Below are positions 7,136 through 14,837 of a stretch of 64,000 nucleotides of DNA, piece by piece. This DNA is from Streptomyces griseomycini. GTDB lineage: Bacteria > Actinomycetota > Actinomycetes > Streptomycetales > Streptomycetaceae. Position numbers and translations under genes: made by a program. Position 1 is the stretch's first letter, and every line of letters begins with the position of its first letter. The notes under the pieces are model-generated. The model was given only the letters and a program-made list of their open reading frames with translations. It made no database searches and had not been told where the DNA came from. The stretch covers positions 248,001 to 312,000 of the forward strand of contig NZ_JACHJI010000009.1 in assembly GCF_014203535.1 (NCBI RefSeq), written 5' to 3'.

Positions 7136-8383
7136 ATGAGCACCGCCACCGCATCGGCGGCCCCCGCAAAGAAGCGGGGATCAGGTCTTTTCCAGGGCCT
7201 GCAGAAGGTCGGCCGCAGCCTTCAGCTCCCGATCGCCGTACTGCCGGCGGCCGGCATCCTGCTGCGACTCGGTCAAACCGACGTCCAGGAGAAGCTGAAC
7301 CTGCCCGACAAGGTCACGGCGGTGTTCGCCACGGCCGGTGGCGCGATCTTCGACAACCTGCCGATGCTGTTCTGCATCGGTGTCGCGATCGGTTTCGCGA
7401 AGAAGGCCGACGGCTCCACCGCGCTGGCCGCCCTGGTGGGCTTCCTGGTCTACAGCAACGTCCTGAAGGCGTTCCCCGTCACCGAGGCGAAGGTGCAGGA
7501 CGGCGCGGACATAGCCGCCACCTACAACAACCCCGGTGTCCTCGGCGGCATCCTGATGGGCCTGCTGGCCGCGGTGCTGTGGCAGCGCTACCACCGCAAG
7601 AAGCTGGTGGACTGGCTCGGCTTCTTCAACGGCCGCCGTCTCGTCCCGATCATCATGGCCTTCGTCGGCACCGCGGTGGGCGTCTTCTTCGGCCTGGTCT
7701 GGGAACCGATCGGCGAGGGCATCTCGAACGTCGGTGAGTGGATCACCGGGCTGGGCGCCGTCGGTGCGGGCCTGTTCGGTCTCATCAACCGCGCGCTGAT
7801 CCCGGTCGGCATGCACCAGTTCGTCAACACCGTCTCCTGGTTCCAGATCGGTGACTTCACCAACGCCGCCGGCGAGGTGGTCCACGGCGACCTGAACCGC
7901 TTCTTCGCCGGGGACCCGGACGCGGGACAGTTCATGTCCGGCTTCTTCCCGATCATGATGTTCGGTCTGCCGGCCGCCGCCATCGCCATCGCGCACGCCG
8001 CCCGCCCGGAGCGCCGCAAGGCCGTGACGGGCATGATGGTCTCCCTCGCGCTGACGTCCTTCGTGACCGGTGTGACCGAGCCGATCGAGTTCGCGTTCAT
8101 GTTCATCGCCCCGGCGCTGTACGTGATCCACGCGCTGCTGACCGCCCTGTCCATGGCGATCACCTGGGCGCTCGGAGTGCACGCGGGCTTCACCTTCTCG
8201 GCGGGCTTCATCGACTACGCCCTCAACTGGAACCTGGCGACCAAGCCCTGGCTGATCATCCCGATCGGTCTGGTCTTCGCGGTGATCTACTACGTGCTCT
8301 TCCGCTTCGCCATCGTCAAGTTCAACCTGCCGACCCCGGGCCGGGAGCCCGAGGAGGAGGTCGAGGACACCGCGAAGGCGTGA
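7136..8383 (+). CDS. nagE2: PTS EIIC permease, principal N-acetylglucosamine transporter
   Basis: A 415-residue EIIC protein very similar to NagE1 (shared LFQGLQKVGRSLQLPIAVLP, GFFNGRRLVPIIMAF, GVTEPIEFAFMFIAP and the C-terminal REPEEEVEDTAKA). ATG 7136 has GGAGGAA five bases upstream, a much better ribosome site than nagE1, and the gene has two tandem dre operators. In S. coelicolor NagE2 is, to my knowledge, the main GlcNAc permease and part of the signalling that triggers development on rich or poor media. It is cytoplasmic-membrane located with about ten helices. A strong hairpin follows. Confidence 0.92.
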   Translation: MSTATASAAPAKKRGSGLFQGLQKVGRSLQLPIAVLPAAGILLRLGQTDVQEKLNLPDKVTAVFATAGGAIFDNLPMLFCIGVAIGFAKKADGSTALAALVGFLVYSNVLKAFPVTEAKVQDGADIAATYNNPGVLGGILMGLLAAVLWQRYHRKKLVDWLGFFNGRRLVPIIMAFVGTAVGVFFGLVWEPIGEGISNVGEWITGLGAVGAGLFGLINRALIPVGMHQFVNTVSWFQIGDFTNAAGEVVHGDLNRFFAGDPDAGQFMSGFFPIMMFGLPAAAIAIAHAARPERRKAVTGMMVSLALTSFVTGVTEPIEFAFMFIAPALYVIHALLTALSMAITWALGVHAGFTFSAGFIDYALNWNLATKPWLIIPIGLVFAVIYYVLFRFAIVKFNLPTPGREPEEEVEDTAKA

Positions 8384-8405
8384 GCCGTCCTCGTACGACA
8401 TGACA

Positions 8406-8444
8406 CCGGGGCCCCGGGAGCCGTTGCGGCTCCCGGGGCCCCGG
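8406..8444. terminator. Bidirectional terminator, nagE2 / hydrolase
   Basis: A 17-bp perfect stem (8406-8422 with 8428-8444, loop GTTGC) lies between the convergent nagE2 and hydrolase genes and can serve both. Confidence 0.85.
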
Positions 8445-8454
8445 CCGTCCCGTG

Positions 8455-9207
8455 TCAGATCTCGTACGTCGCCCCCGGCGCCGCCAGCCCCACCGGGCCG
8501 TCGTACACCGCGCGGGCGTCGGCGAGGTTGACCTGCGGGTCGGTCCACGGGGGGATGTGGGTGAGGACCAAGCGGCGGGCGTGGGCGCGGGCCGCGGTCT
8601 CACCCGCCTCGCGGCCGTTGAGGTGCAGGTCGGGGATGTTCTCCTTGCCGTGCGTGAAGGCGGCCTCGCACAGGAACAGGTCGGCGTCGCGGGCGAGTTC
8701 GTCCAGGGCCGGGCTCACTCCCGTGTCGCCGGAGTAGGTCAGCGCCGTCCCGCCGTGCTCGATGCGGATGCCGTACGCCTCGACCGGGTGCGCGACGCGC
8801 TCGGTGTGCACGAGGAACGGGCCGATCTCGAAGGTGGACGGCTTGACCGTGTGGAAGTCGAAGACCTCGCTCATGGAGGAGGCCGAGGGGGTGTCGGCGT
8901 AGGCGGTGGTCAGCCGGTGTTCCGTGCCCTCGGGCCCGAAGACCGGGAGGGGCGCGCAGCGGCCGCCGTCGTGCCGGTAGTAGCGCGCCACGAAGTACGC
9001 GCACATGTCGATGCAGTGATCGGCGTGCAGATGGCTGAGGAAGATCGCGTCGAGGTCGTAGAGACCGCAGTGGCGCTGCAGCTCGCCCAGGGCGCCGTTG
9101 CCCAGGTCGAGAAGCAGCCGGAAGCCGTCGGCCTCGACGAGGTAGCTCGAGCAGGCCGACTCCGCGGACGGGAACGACCCCGAGCAGCCGACGACGGTGA
9201 GCTTCAT
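8455..9207 (-). CDS. Metallo-beta-lactamase fold hydrolase (RNase Z/AtsA-like)
   Basis: A 250-residue cytoplasmic protein. The metal motif LSHLHADHCID (HxHxDH) is followed by further ligands in TERVAHPVEAYGIRIEH, YSGDTGVSP and LVLTHIPPW, the arrangement of tRNase Z and cyclic-nucleotide-phosphodiesterase-like enzymes. It lacks the exosite arm of true tRNase Z, so the substrate is unclear; a phosphodiester or lactone is likely. ATG 9207 begins the typical MKLTVVGCSGSFPS strand. The gene is convergent with nagE2 and divergent from the PemK-like gene. No operon partner is visible. Confidence 0.85.
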   Translation of the reverse strand: MKLTVVGCSGSFPSAESACSSYLVEADGFRLLLDLGNGALGELQRHCGLYDLDAIFLSHLHADHCIDMCAYFVARYYRHDGGRCAPLPVFGPEGTEHRLTTAYADTPSASSMSEVFDFHTVKPSTFEIGPFLVHTERVAHPVEAYGIRIEHGGTALTYSGDTGVSPALDELARDADLFLCEAAFTHGKENIPDLHLNGREAGETAARAHARRLVLTHIPPWTDPQVNLADARAVYDGPVGLAAPGATYEI

Positions 9208-9410
9208 GAAGCAGAAACCTCCGCTGGCGGGGATGTGAAGACGGGGGTCGTGCGGTTCGTCGAGCGTAAGGCGCAAAACCTTTGGTCGCTCCTCCGCCAG
9301 GGGCTGTTGTGGGCGAACTCACCTGTGCTGTCACCGGTTCGGCTGGAAGCAGGGCTTCCGGGTGCCGTGCGGGGGCGCGCGGAGGCGGTCCGCGCCGGTA
9401 CCGTCGGGAC

Positions 9411-9872
9411 ATGGACACGTCCTGGTGGCTCGCCTTCGCCGCGGTGGTGCTGCTCGCGCTGGTCGCCACGCTCGTCGACGGGTGGGGCCGGGGACGGCGG
9501 CCGCCCCGGGCTCGCCGGATCCGGCTCCCCCGTCCCAGGGGGCGGGCCGGCGCGGACGCGGGCCGGCCGCGGCCGGCGGAGATCTGGTGGGCCGGGGTGC
9601 CCTACGAGGACGGGCCCGGGAGCAAGGACCGGCCGTGTCTGGTGCTGTCGGTGCGCGGGGAGCGGGCGACCGTCGCGAAGATCACGACGAGGTTCCGGGA
9701 CGAGCGGGCGGGAGTGATCGCGCTGCCCCCGGGTTCCGTCGGGGACGCGCAGGGGCGGGCGAGCTTCCTGGAGACGGACGAGTTGCGCGAGGTCCCGGTG
9801 GGGGACTTCCGGCGCCGGGTGGGCGTGGTGGACCCGGTGCTGTGGGACCAGGTGCGGTATCTCGCGGGGTGA
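9411..9872 (+). CDS. Membrane-anchored PemK/MazF-like protein
   Basis: A 153-residue protein with an N-terminal transmembrane helix (WWLAFAAVVLLALVATLVDG, about residues 5-24), an Arg/Pro-rich linker, and a C-terminal PemK/MazF-like domain: EIWWAGVPYED, SKDRPCLVLSV (the K-x-R-P-x-(L/V)-V-L motif), then ERAGVIALPPGS and SFLETDELREV. MazF toxins are ribosome-independent mRNA interferases encoded after an antitoxin; here there is no antitoxin gene and the domain is tethered to the membrane, so a toxin role is doubtful. ATG 9411 lacks a clear ribosome site. The gene is probably transcribed alone. Confidence 0.8.
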   Translation: MDTSWWLAFAAVVLLALVATLVDGWGRGRRPPRARRIRLPRPRGRAGADAGRPRPAEIWWAGVPYEDGPGSKDRPCLVLSVRGERATVAKITTRFRDERAGVIALPPGSVGDAQGRASFLETDELREVPVGDFRRRVGVVDPVLWDQVRYLAG

Positions 9873-9890
9873 CCGTCCCGGGCGCGCGAA

Positions 9891-9918
9891 AAGGGCCGGA
9901 GGTGTGCCTCCGGCCCTT
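9891..9918. terminator. Bidirectional terminator, PemK-like / cysM
   Basis: A 12-bp perfect stem AAGGGCCGGAGG/CCTCCGGCCCTT with a TGTG loop lies between the convergent genes. Confidence 0.85.
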
Positions 9919-9951
9919 CGGCCCCTCGGGCCTTCGACGTGCGGGGTCGGC

Positions 9952-10902
9952 CTACGCCCAGAGCTGGCCCTGGAGCGTCTCGATGGCCTCCTCCGTCGTC
10001 GCGGCCGTGTACACGCCGGTCGACAGGTACTTCCAGCCGCCGTCGGCGACGACGAAGACGACGTCGGCGGACTCCCCCGCCTTCAGCGCCTTCTTCGCGA
10101 CGCCGATGGCCGCGTGCAGGGCCGCGCCGGTGGAGACGCCGGCGAAGATGCCCTCCTGCTGGAGCAGTTCGCGCGTGCGGGTGACCGCGTCGGCGGAGCC
10201 GACCGAGAAGCGGGTGGTGAGGACGGAGGCGTCGTACAGCTCGGGGACGAAGCCCTCGTCGAGGTTGCGCAGGCCGTAGACCAGGTCGTCGTAGCGGGGC
10301 TCGGCGGCGACGACGCTCACGTCGGGCTTGTGCTCGCGCAGGTAGCGGCCGACGCCCATCAGGGTGCCCGTGGTGCCGAGGCCGGCCACGAAGTGCGTGA
10401 TCGAGGGCAGGTCGGCGAGGATCTCGGGGCCGGTGGTGGCGTAGTGCGCGCCGGCGTTGTCGGGGTTGCCGTACTGGTAGAGCATCACCCAGTCGGGGTG
10501 CTCGGCGGCGAGCTCCTTGGCGACCCGCACGGCGGTGTTGGAGCCGCCCGCGGCCGGGGAGGAGATGATCTGCGCGCCCCACATGCCGAGCAGGTCCCGG
10601 CGCTCCTGCGAGGTGTTCTCGGGCATCACGCACACCATGCGGTAGCCCTTGAGCTTGGCGGCCATGGCGAGCGAGATGCCGGTGTTGCCGCTGGTCGGCT
10701 CGAGGATGGTGCAGCCCGGGGTGAGACGACCGTCCTTCTCCGCCTGCTCGATCATGAACAGGGCCGGGCGGTCCTTGACCGAGCCGGTGGGGTTGCGGTC
10801 CTCCAGCTTGGCCCAGATGCGGGCGTCGGGGGACGGCGACAGCCGCGGCAGGCGCACCAGGGGGGTGTTGCCCACCGCGGCCAGCGGGGAGTCGTACCGC
10901 AT
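9952..10902 (-). CDS. cysM: O-phosphoserine/O-acetylserine sulfhydrylase using thiocarboxylated CysO
   Basis: A 316-residue PLP enzyme. The Schiff-base lysine is K43 in NPTGSVKDRP, the substrate loop is TSGNTGISLAM, and the phosphate-binding loop is GLGTTGTLMGVGRYL. Its place directly after cysO, six bases away, identifies it as the CysM that takes sulfur from the CysO thiocarboxylate to make cysteine, as in Mycobacterium tuberculosis; those enzymes prefer O-phosphoserine. The C-terminus extends past the core (TEEAIETLQGQLWA), the region that shields the intermediate in the mycobacterial enzyme. Cytosolic, last gene of the cysO transcript. Confidence 0.93.
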   Translation of the reverse strand: MRYDSPLAAVGNTPLVRLPRLSPSPDARIWAKLEDRNPTGSVKDRPALFMIEQAEKDGRLTPGCTILEPTSGNTGISLAMAAKLKGYRMVCVMPENTSQERRDLLGMWGAQIISSPAAGGSNTAVRVAKELAAEHPDWVMLYQYGNPDNAGAHYATTGPEILADLPSITHFVAGLGTTGTLMGVGRYLREHKPDVSVVAAEPRYDDLVYGLRNLDEGFVPELYDASVLTTRFSVGSADAVTRTRELLQQEGIFAGVSTGAALHAAIGVAKKALKAGESADVVFVVADGGWKYLSTGVYTAATTEEAIETLQGQLWA

Positions 10903-10908
10903 CGCCGA

Positions 10909-11187
10909 TCAGGCCATACCGCCGGCCACGGCCGGCAGGATCGTGACGTTGTCGCCGTCGGCGAGCTTGGTGTTGATGCCGTCGAGGAAGCGGACGTCCT
11001 CGTCGTTCAGGTAGACGTTGACGAAGCGGCGCAGCTGCTCGCCGTCCACGATGCGGGCCTGGATGCCCGCATGCCGGGTCTCGAGGTCGGCGAAGAGCTC
11101 GGCGAGGGTGTTCCCGGTGCCCTCCACCGCCTTCTGACCGTCGGTGTACTGGCGGAGGATGGTCGGGATGCGGACCTCGATGGCCAT
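10909..11187 (-). CDS. cysO: CysO ubiquitin-like sulfur carrier with masked C-terminus
   Basis: A 92-residue ThiS/MoaD-like carrier (MAIEVRIPTILRQYTDG..., then NVYLNDEDVRFLDGINTKL, then NVTILPAVAGGMA). The C-terminal glycine pair that must be adenylated and thiocarboxylated is followed by Met-Ala before the stop, so the carrier should need trimming before use; the JAMM peptidase Mec encoded upstream is a reasonable candidate. ATG 11187 has AGGAGC (in the minus strand) upstream. A leader peptide gene lies 119 bases ahead on the same strand. Sulfur loaded on CysO is used by CysM. Confidence 0.9.
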   Translation of the reverse strand: MAIEVRIPTILRQYTDGQKAVEGTGNTLAELFADLETRHAGIQARIVDGEQLRRFVNVYLNDEDVRFLDGINTKLADGDNVTILPAVAGGMA

Positions 11188-11306
11188 GGCTGAGGGCTCC
11201 TGTCGGAAGGTGTCGTAGGTTCGAAACGGCGCGCGCTGGTGTCCCCGGGGCCCGGGGCACCGGGGGGAGCCGCCGCGGCTCACGGCCGTACGGCGGCGGC
11301 GGAACG

Positions 11307-11402
11307 TCAACAGATGGCGCTGTTCAGCCTGCACAGGTCGACGTGCAGCCGCGCCACGAGCAGCGTGCCCTGCGCCTTGTCGCTCACGTCGATAAGAACC
11401 AT
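11307..11402 (-). CDS. Cysteine-containing leader peptide upstream of cysO-cysM
   Basis: A 31-residue reading frame from ATG 11402 to TGA 11307. It contains LVARLHVDLCRLNSAIC, which matches the short Streptomyces leader peptides I know from in front of sulfur-assimilation genes (pattern LHVDLCR...C). The two cysteine codons, the second being the last before the stop, suit ribosome stalling when charged cysteinyl-tRNA is scarce. Between it and cysO, GC-rich complementary segments (about 11239-11260) could form an attenuating or start-masking hairpin. It is too short for most gene finders. Regulation is inferred. Confidence 0.75.
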   Translation of the reverse strand: MVLIDVSDKAQGTLLVARLHVDLCRLNSAIC

Positions 11403-11481
11403 GGGGTCATCGTATCGATTCCCGGTCCGGGATCCGGAGTGTGATCTCACATCCCGGACGCAGCGGTGCCGGCATGTGGGA

Positions 11482-11904
11482 TCAGTACGCCTCGACGACC
11501 TCGACCTCCTCCTCGGTGACCTCGCCCTCCAGGATCCGGAAGGAGCGGAACTGGAACTCTCCGGCGCCGTCGGCGTCGGCGGTGGAGACCAGGACGTAGT
11601 GGGCGCCGGGCTCGTTGGCGTAGGAGATGTCGGTGCGGGAGGGGTAGGCCTCGGTCGCGGTGTGGGAGTGGTAGATGACCACCGGCTCCTCGTCGTTGTC
11701 GTCCATCTCGCGGTACAGCTTCAGCAGGTCCTGGGAGTCGAACTCGTAGAAGGTGGGCGAGCGGGCCGCGTTCAGCATGGGGATGAAGCGCTCGGGGCGG
11801 CCGGAGCCCACCGGGCCCGCCACCACGCCGCACGCCTCGTCGGGGTGGTCCTCGCGCGCGTGGGCGACGATCTTGTCGTACAGGGCCTGGGTGATGGTCA
11901 GCAT
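11482..11904 (-). CDS. mec: Mec-type JAMM metallopeptidase of the CysO pathway
   Basis: A 140-residue zinc peptidase of the JAMM/MPN+ family. All catalytic residues are visible: E23 in PDEACGVV, and H79-S-H81-x7-S89-x2-D92 in YHSHTATEAYPSRTD. In M. tuberculosis Mec+ cleaves newly formed cysteine from CysO; related bacterial JAMM proteins also trim extra residues from sulfur carriers, which fits the Met-Ala extension on this CysO. It lies upstream of the leader peptide and cysO on the same strand, with 79 bases between, enough for a separate promoter for cysO-cysM. Confidence 0.92.
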   Translation of the reverse strand: MLTITQALYDKIVAHAREDHPDEACGVVAGPVGSGRPERFIPMLNAARSPTFYEFDSQDLLKLYREMDDNDEEPVVIYHSHTATEAYPSRTDISYANEPGAHYVLVSTADADGAGEFQFRSFRILEGEVTEEEVEVVEAY

Positions 11905-11924
11905 GGGGCTCAGGATAAGCAGAC

Positions 11925-11961
11925 GGGCCGCCGCGTACCGAGGGGTGGTACGCGGCGGCCC
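11925..11961 (-). terminator. Terminator of the amino-acid permease gene
   Basis: A 15-bp perfect stem (11925-11939 with 11947-11961) lies between the permease stop (12038) and the mec start. A second small hairpin GGGGAGT/ACTCCCC occurs near 11994-12014. Confidence 0.8.
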
Positions 11962-12037
11962 GAATGCCGGACGCCCTGAGCGGCCGCCGCGGGGAGTGCC
12001 ACGAGTACTCCCCGCGACCGGGCGCCCTGCGCGGGGG

Positions 12038-13462
12038 TCAGCCGACCTTCTCGAAGTCCGGCTCGCGGCGCTTGGTGACCTCCGGGTTGCGGCTCTTGAG
12101 GACGGCCCAGCCGATGCCCAGGGCGACGGCCCAGCCGGCCATCACGTACAGGCAGATGCGGGCGTCCGCGTCGATCGCGATCAGGGCGGTGACGAAGAGC
12201 AGGAACGCGATGGCGACGTAGGAGCAGACCGAGCCGCCGGGCGCCGGGAAGGACGAGGCGGGCAGCCGGCCCGCGACGACGTGGCGGCGGTAGAGGACGT
12301 GGCTGACCAGGATCATCAGCCAGGTCCAGATGCCGGCCGCGGTGGCGACGGAGGTGACGTAGCCGAAGGCCTTCTCCGGGACGGTGTAGTTCAGGACCAC
12401 GCCGATGCCCATGAAGACCACCGAGGTGGCGATGCCGAGCGCCGGGGTCTTGGTGGACGACAGCCGCTGGAAGACCCGCGGGGCCTCGCCGTTGTCGGCG
12501 AGGTTGCGCAGCATGCGGCCGGTGGAGTACATGCCGGAGTTGCAGGACGACAGGGCGGCGGTCAGCACGACGAAGTTGACGATGCCGGCGCCGGCCGGGA
12601 TGCCGATGACCGCGAACGCCTTCACGAAGGGGCTGACCCCGTCGGAGAACTCGGTCCACTTGACCACGCACAGGATGACGGTGAGCGCGCCGACGTAGAA
12701 CAGCGCGATGCGCCAGGGCAGGGTGTTGATCGCCTTGGGGAGGGTCTTCTCCGGGTTCTCGGACTCGCCCGCCGTGACGCCGACGAGCTCGACGGCGAGG
12801 TAGGCGAACATGACGCCCTGCAGGGTCATCAGGGACGAGCCGATGCCCTTGGGGAAGAAGCCGTCGAAGGCCCACAGGTTGGAGACGGAGGCGGTGTCAC
12901 CGGCCTGGCTGAAGCCGAGGGTGAGCACGCCGAGGCCGATCACGATCATGCCGATGATCGCGGTGACCTTGATCATCGAGAACCAGAACTCGATCTCGCC
13001 GAACAGCTTCACCGAGATCAGGTTGGCCGCGAACAGGATGATCAGGAAGACCAGCGCCGACGTCCACTGCGGGATCGCCGGGAACCAGTAGTTGATGTAG
13101 ATGGCGGCGGCGGTGAGTTCCGCCATGCCGGTGACCACCCACATCAGCCAGTACGTCCAGCCGGTGAAGTAGCCGAAGAACGGGCCGAGGAACTCGCGCG
13201 AGTACTCGGCGAAGGAGCCCGAGACGGGGCGGTAGAGCAGGAGCTCGCCGAGCGCCCGCATGATGAAGAAGATGATGACGCCGGCGAGGGCGTACATGAC
13301 GATCAGGCTGGGCCCGGCCTTGGCGATGTTCGCCCCGGCCCCCAGGAAGAGGCCGACGCCGATCGCGCCGCCGATCGCGATCATCTGGACCTGACGGCTG
13401 TTGAGGCCGCGCTCGTACCCCTCCTCGGGTACGGCCTCTTTGTCGACCTGCGGTGAGGTCAT
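12038..13462 (-). CDS. APC-superfamily amino-acid permease
   Basis: A 474-residue cytoplasmic-membrane protein of the amino-acid transporter (AAT) family. The first helix carries the signature AIGGAIGVGLFLGAG, followed by SGSFAEYSREFLGPFFGYFTGW and ELVGVTAGESENPEKTLPKA, the conserved loop of this family. About twelve hydrophobic segments are visible. I start at ATG 13462, which has AAAGG 11 bases upstream; an in-frame ATG at 13483 has none. Substrate cannot be told from sequence. The 339 bases upstream (13463-13801) hold no gene I can support, only the promoter region and the DUF2017 terminator beyond. Confidence 0.88.
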   Translation of the reverse strand: MTSPQVDKEAVPEEGYERGLNSRQVQMIAIGGAIGVGLFLGAGANIAKAGPSLIVMYALAGVIIFFIMRALGELLLYRPVSGSFAEYSREFLGPFFGYFTGWTYWLMWVVTGMAELTAAAIYINYWFPAIPQWTSALVFLIILFAANLISVKLFGEIEFWFSMIKVTAIIGMIVIGLGVLTLGFSQAGDTASVSNLWAFDGFFPKGIGSSLMTLQGVMFAYLAVELVGVTAGESENPEKTLPKAINTLPWRIALFYVGALTVILCVVKWTEFSDGVSPFVKAFAVIGIPAGAGIVNFVVLTAALSSCNSGMYSTGRMLRNLADNGEAPRVFQRLSSTKTPALGIATSVVFMGIGVVLNYTVPEKAFGYVTSVATAAGIWTWLMILVSHVLYRRHVVAGRLPASSFPAPGGSVCSYVAIAFLLFVTALIAIDADARICLYVMAGWAVALGIGWAVLKSRNPEVTKRREPDFEKVG

Positions 13463-13801
13463 GGGTGGTGCGCCTTTCTCCATGCCGATCCGGGCCGCTG
13501 GTCGGCCGCAGATCGGGTCACGATCCCCCCGGACTGATGGAGCTGAGCTGTTCGCTCGTGCCTGGCCGGCGGTGACCGGCTCGGTGGCGCACCCGGCCGA
13601 ACGTTCGGGTGGCGTTCGCCGGGCGGTCGTGAAGGTGTACCGCGGCCGCCGCACTGATCGCGCGGGCGAGGTGTGACGTGCCCCACAGAGAGAAGCGGAC
13701 AAAACGCACCCGGGGGCCCATAGGAGGCGGGCTCGGTGACGCGATCGTTATCCGGATTTGAGCGTCCGCTGAGCGAACGGATCAGCGACTTGTCCGGACA
13801 T

Positions 13802-13838
13802 CCGGCGCATCCGGCACATACGGTGCCGGATGCGCCGG
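13802..13838 (-). terminator. Terminator of the DUF2017-clpS unit
   Basis: A 16-bp perfect stem (13802-13817 with 13823-13838) starts 10 bases past the DUF2017 stop. Confidence 0.8.
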
Positions 13839-13848
13839 TGGCGCCGGT

Positions 13849-14451
13849 TCACGGCATGAGCGTCGAGACCAGCGTCTCCTGGAGGCCGCCGAGCCACAGG
13901 TACGCCATCACCATCGGCTTGCGCGGGTCCTCGTCGGGGAGGTGGAGGAGGAGGTCGTTGTCGTCCTCGTCGCTGATCTCCAGGCGGGAGCCGATGGCCA
14001 GGCGCAGGTCGTTCAGGGCGCCGAGCCACTGCCGCGACTGCTCGGGCGCCAGCTCGAGCACCGCCCCGCCCTCACCGGCCGAGGCGAGCGCGTCCAGGGA
14101 GCGGATCACCGCGAGGGCGTTCTCGCGCTTGCCCGCGCGCAGGTCGTTCTCGGTGTAGCGGCGGAACTCGGCGGAGTACGCCCGCTGCTCCTCGGCGTCC
14201 TCGGGCGAGGGGGCGCCCCCGGGGTCGCCGTAGGCGTCCGGGAAGAGGCGGCGCAGCACCGGGTCGGCGGGCGGTTCGCTCGGGCCCTCGGCGAAGAGCT
14301 CGGCGAGCGGGTCGCCGGAGGCGTCCTCGGCGGGGCCGGGGCCGATGAGCTCCATCAGCTGCACGGCCAGGGAGCGGATGATGGAGATCTCGACGTCGTC
14401 GAGGGCGACGGCCGCGCCGCCGCCGGGGAGCGGTTCGAAGTGTCCTGGCAT
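13849..14451 (-). CDS. DUF2017 family protein, co-transcribed with clpS
   Basis: A 200-residue soluble acidic protein. It begins MPGHFEPLPGGGAAVALDD and contains EISIIRSLAVQLMELIG, RRLFPDAYGD, FRRYTENDLRAGKRENALAV and NDLRLAIGSRLEI, all features I associate with the actinobacterial DUF2017 family, which is constantly found just after clpS. It starts 12 bases after the clpS stop, so the two are one transcript. A role in ClpS-mediated proteolysis is suggested only by this context. Confidence 0.85.
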   Translation of the reverse strand: MPGHFEPLPGGGAAVALDDVEISIIRSLAVQLMELIGPGPAEDASGDPLAELFAEGPSEPPADPVLRRLFPDAYGDPGGAPSPEDAEEQRAYSAEFRRYTENDLRAGKRENALAVIRSLDALASAGEGGAVLELAPEQSRQWLGALNDLRLAIGSRLEISDEDDNDLLLHLPDEDPRKPMVMAYLWLGGLQETLVSTLMP

Positions 14452-14463
14452 GGAGGCGGTTCG

Positions 14464-14781
14464 CTACTTCCGGTCCTGTTGGAGGGTGGCCCACAGACCG
14501 TAGCCGTGCATGGCCTGGACGTCGCGCTCCATCTCCTCGCGGGTGCCGCTGGAGACGACCGCCCGGCCCTTGTGGTGGACGTCGAGCATGAGTTTGGTGG
14601 CCTTGTCCTTGGAGTAGCCGAAGTACGTCTGGAAGACGTACGTCACGTAACTCATGAGGTTGACCGGGTCGTTGTGGACGATGGTGATCCACGGGACGTC
14701 GGGCTCGGGTACGGCGAAGGCCTCCTCCGCCGACTCGGTGCGCTCGATCTCCAGGGGTGCGGGTGACGTCACACTGCCCAT
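14464..14781 (-). CDS. clpS: ClpS adaptor of the Clp protease
   Basis: A 105-residue adaptor that hands N-degron substrates to a Clp ATPase. The binding core is intact: ITIVHNDPVNLMSYVTYVFQ, with the substrate-gripping N-D dyad, then GYSKDKATKLMLDVHHKGRA and the C-terminal GYGLWATLQQD. The N-terminal 25 residues are flexible and acidic as usual. ATG 14781 is preceded by a G-rich stretch. It is divergent from pncB with 56 bases between starts. Confidence 0.93.
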   Translation of the reverse strand: MGSVTSPAPLEIERTESAEEAFAVPEPDVPWITIVHNDPVNLMSYVTYVFQTYFGYSKDKATKLMLDVHHKGRAVVSSGTREEMERDVQAMHGYGLWATLQQDRK

Positions 14782-14837
14782 GCTGCCACGACCCCCAGAA
14801 ATCGTCACACCGACGAAAAGGGAGTACCATCCTCGTC

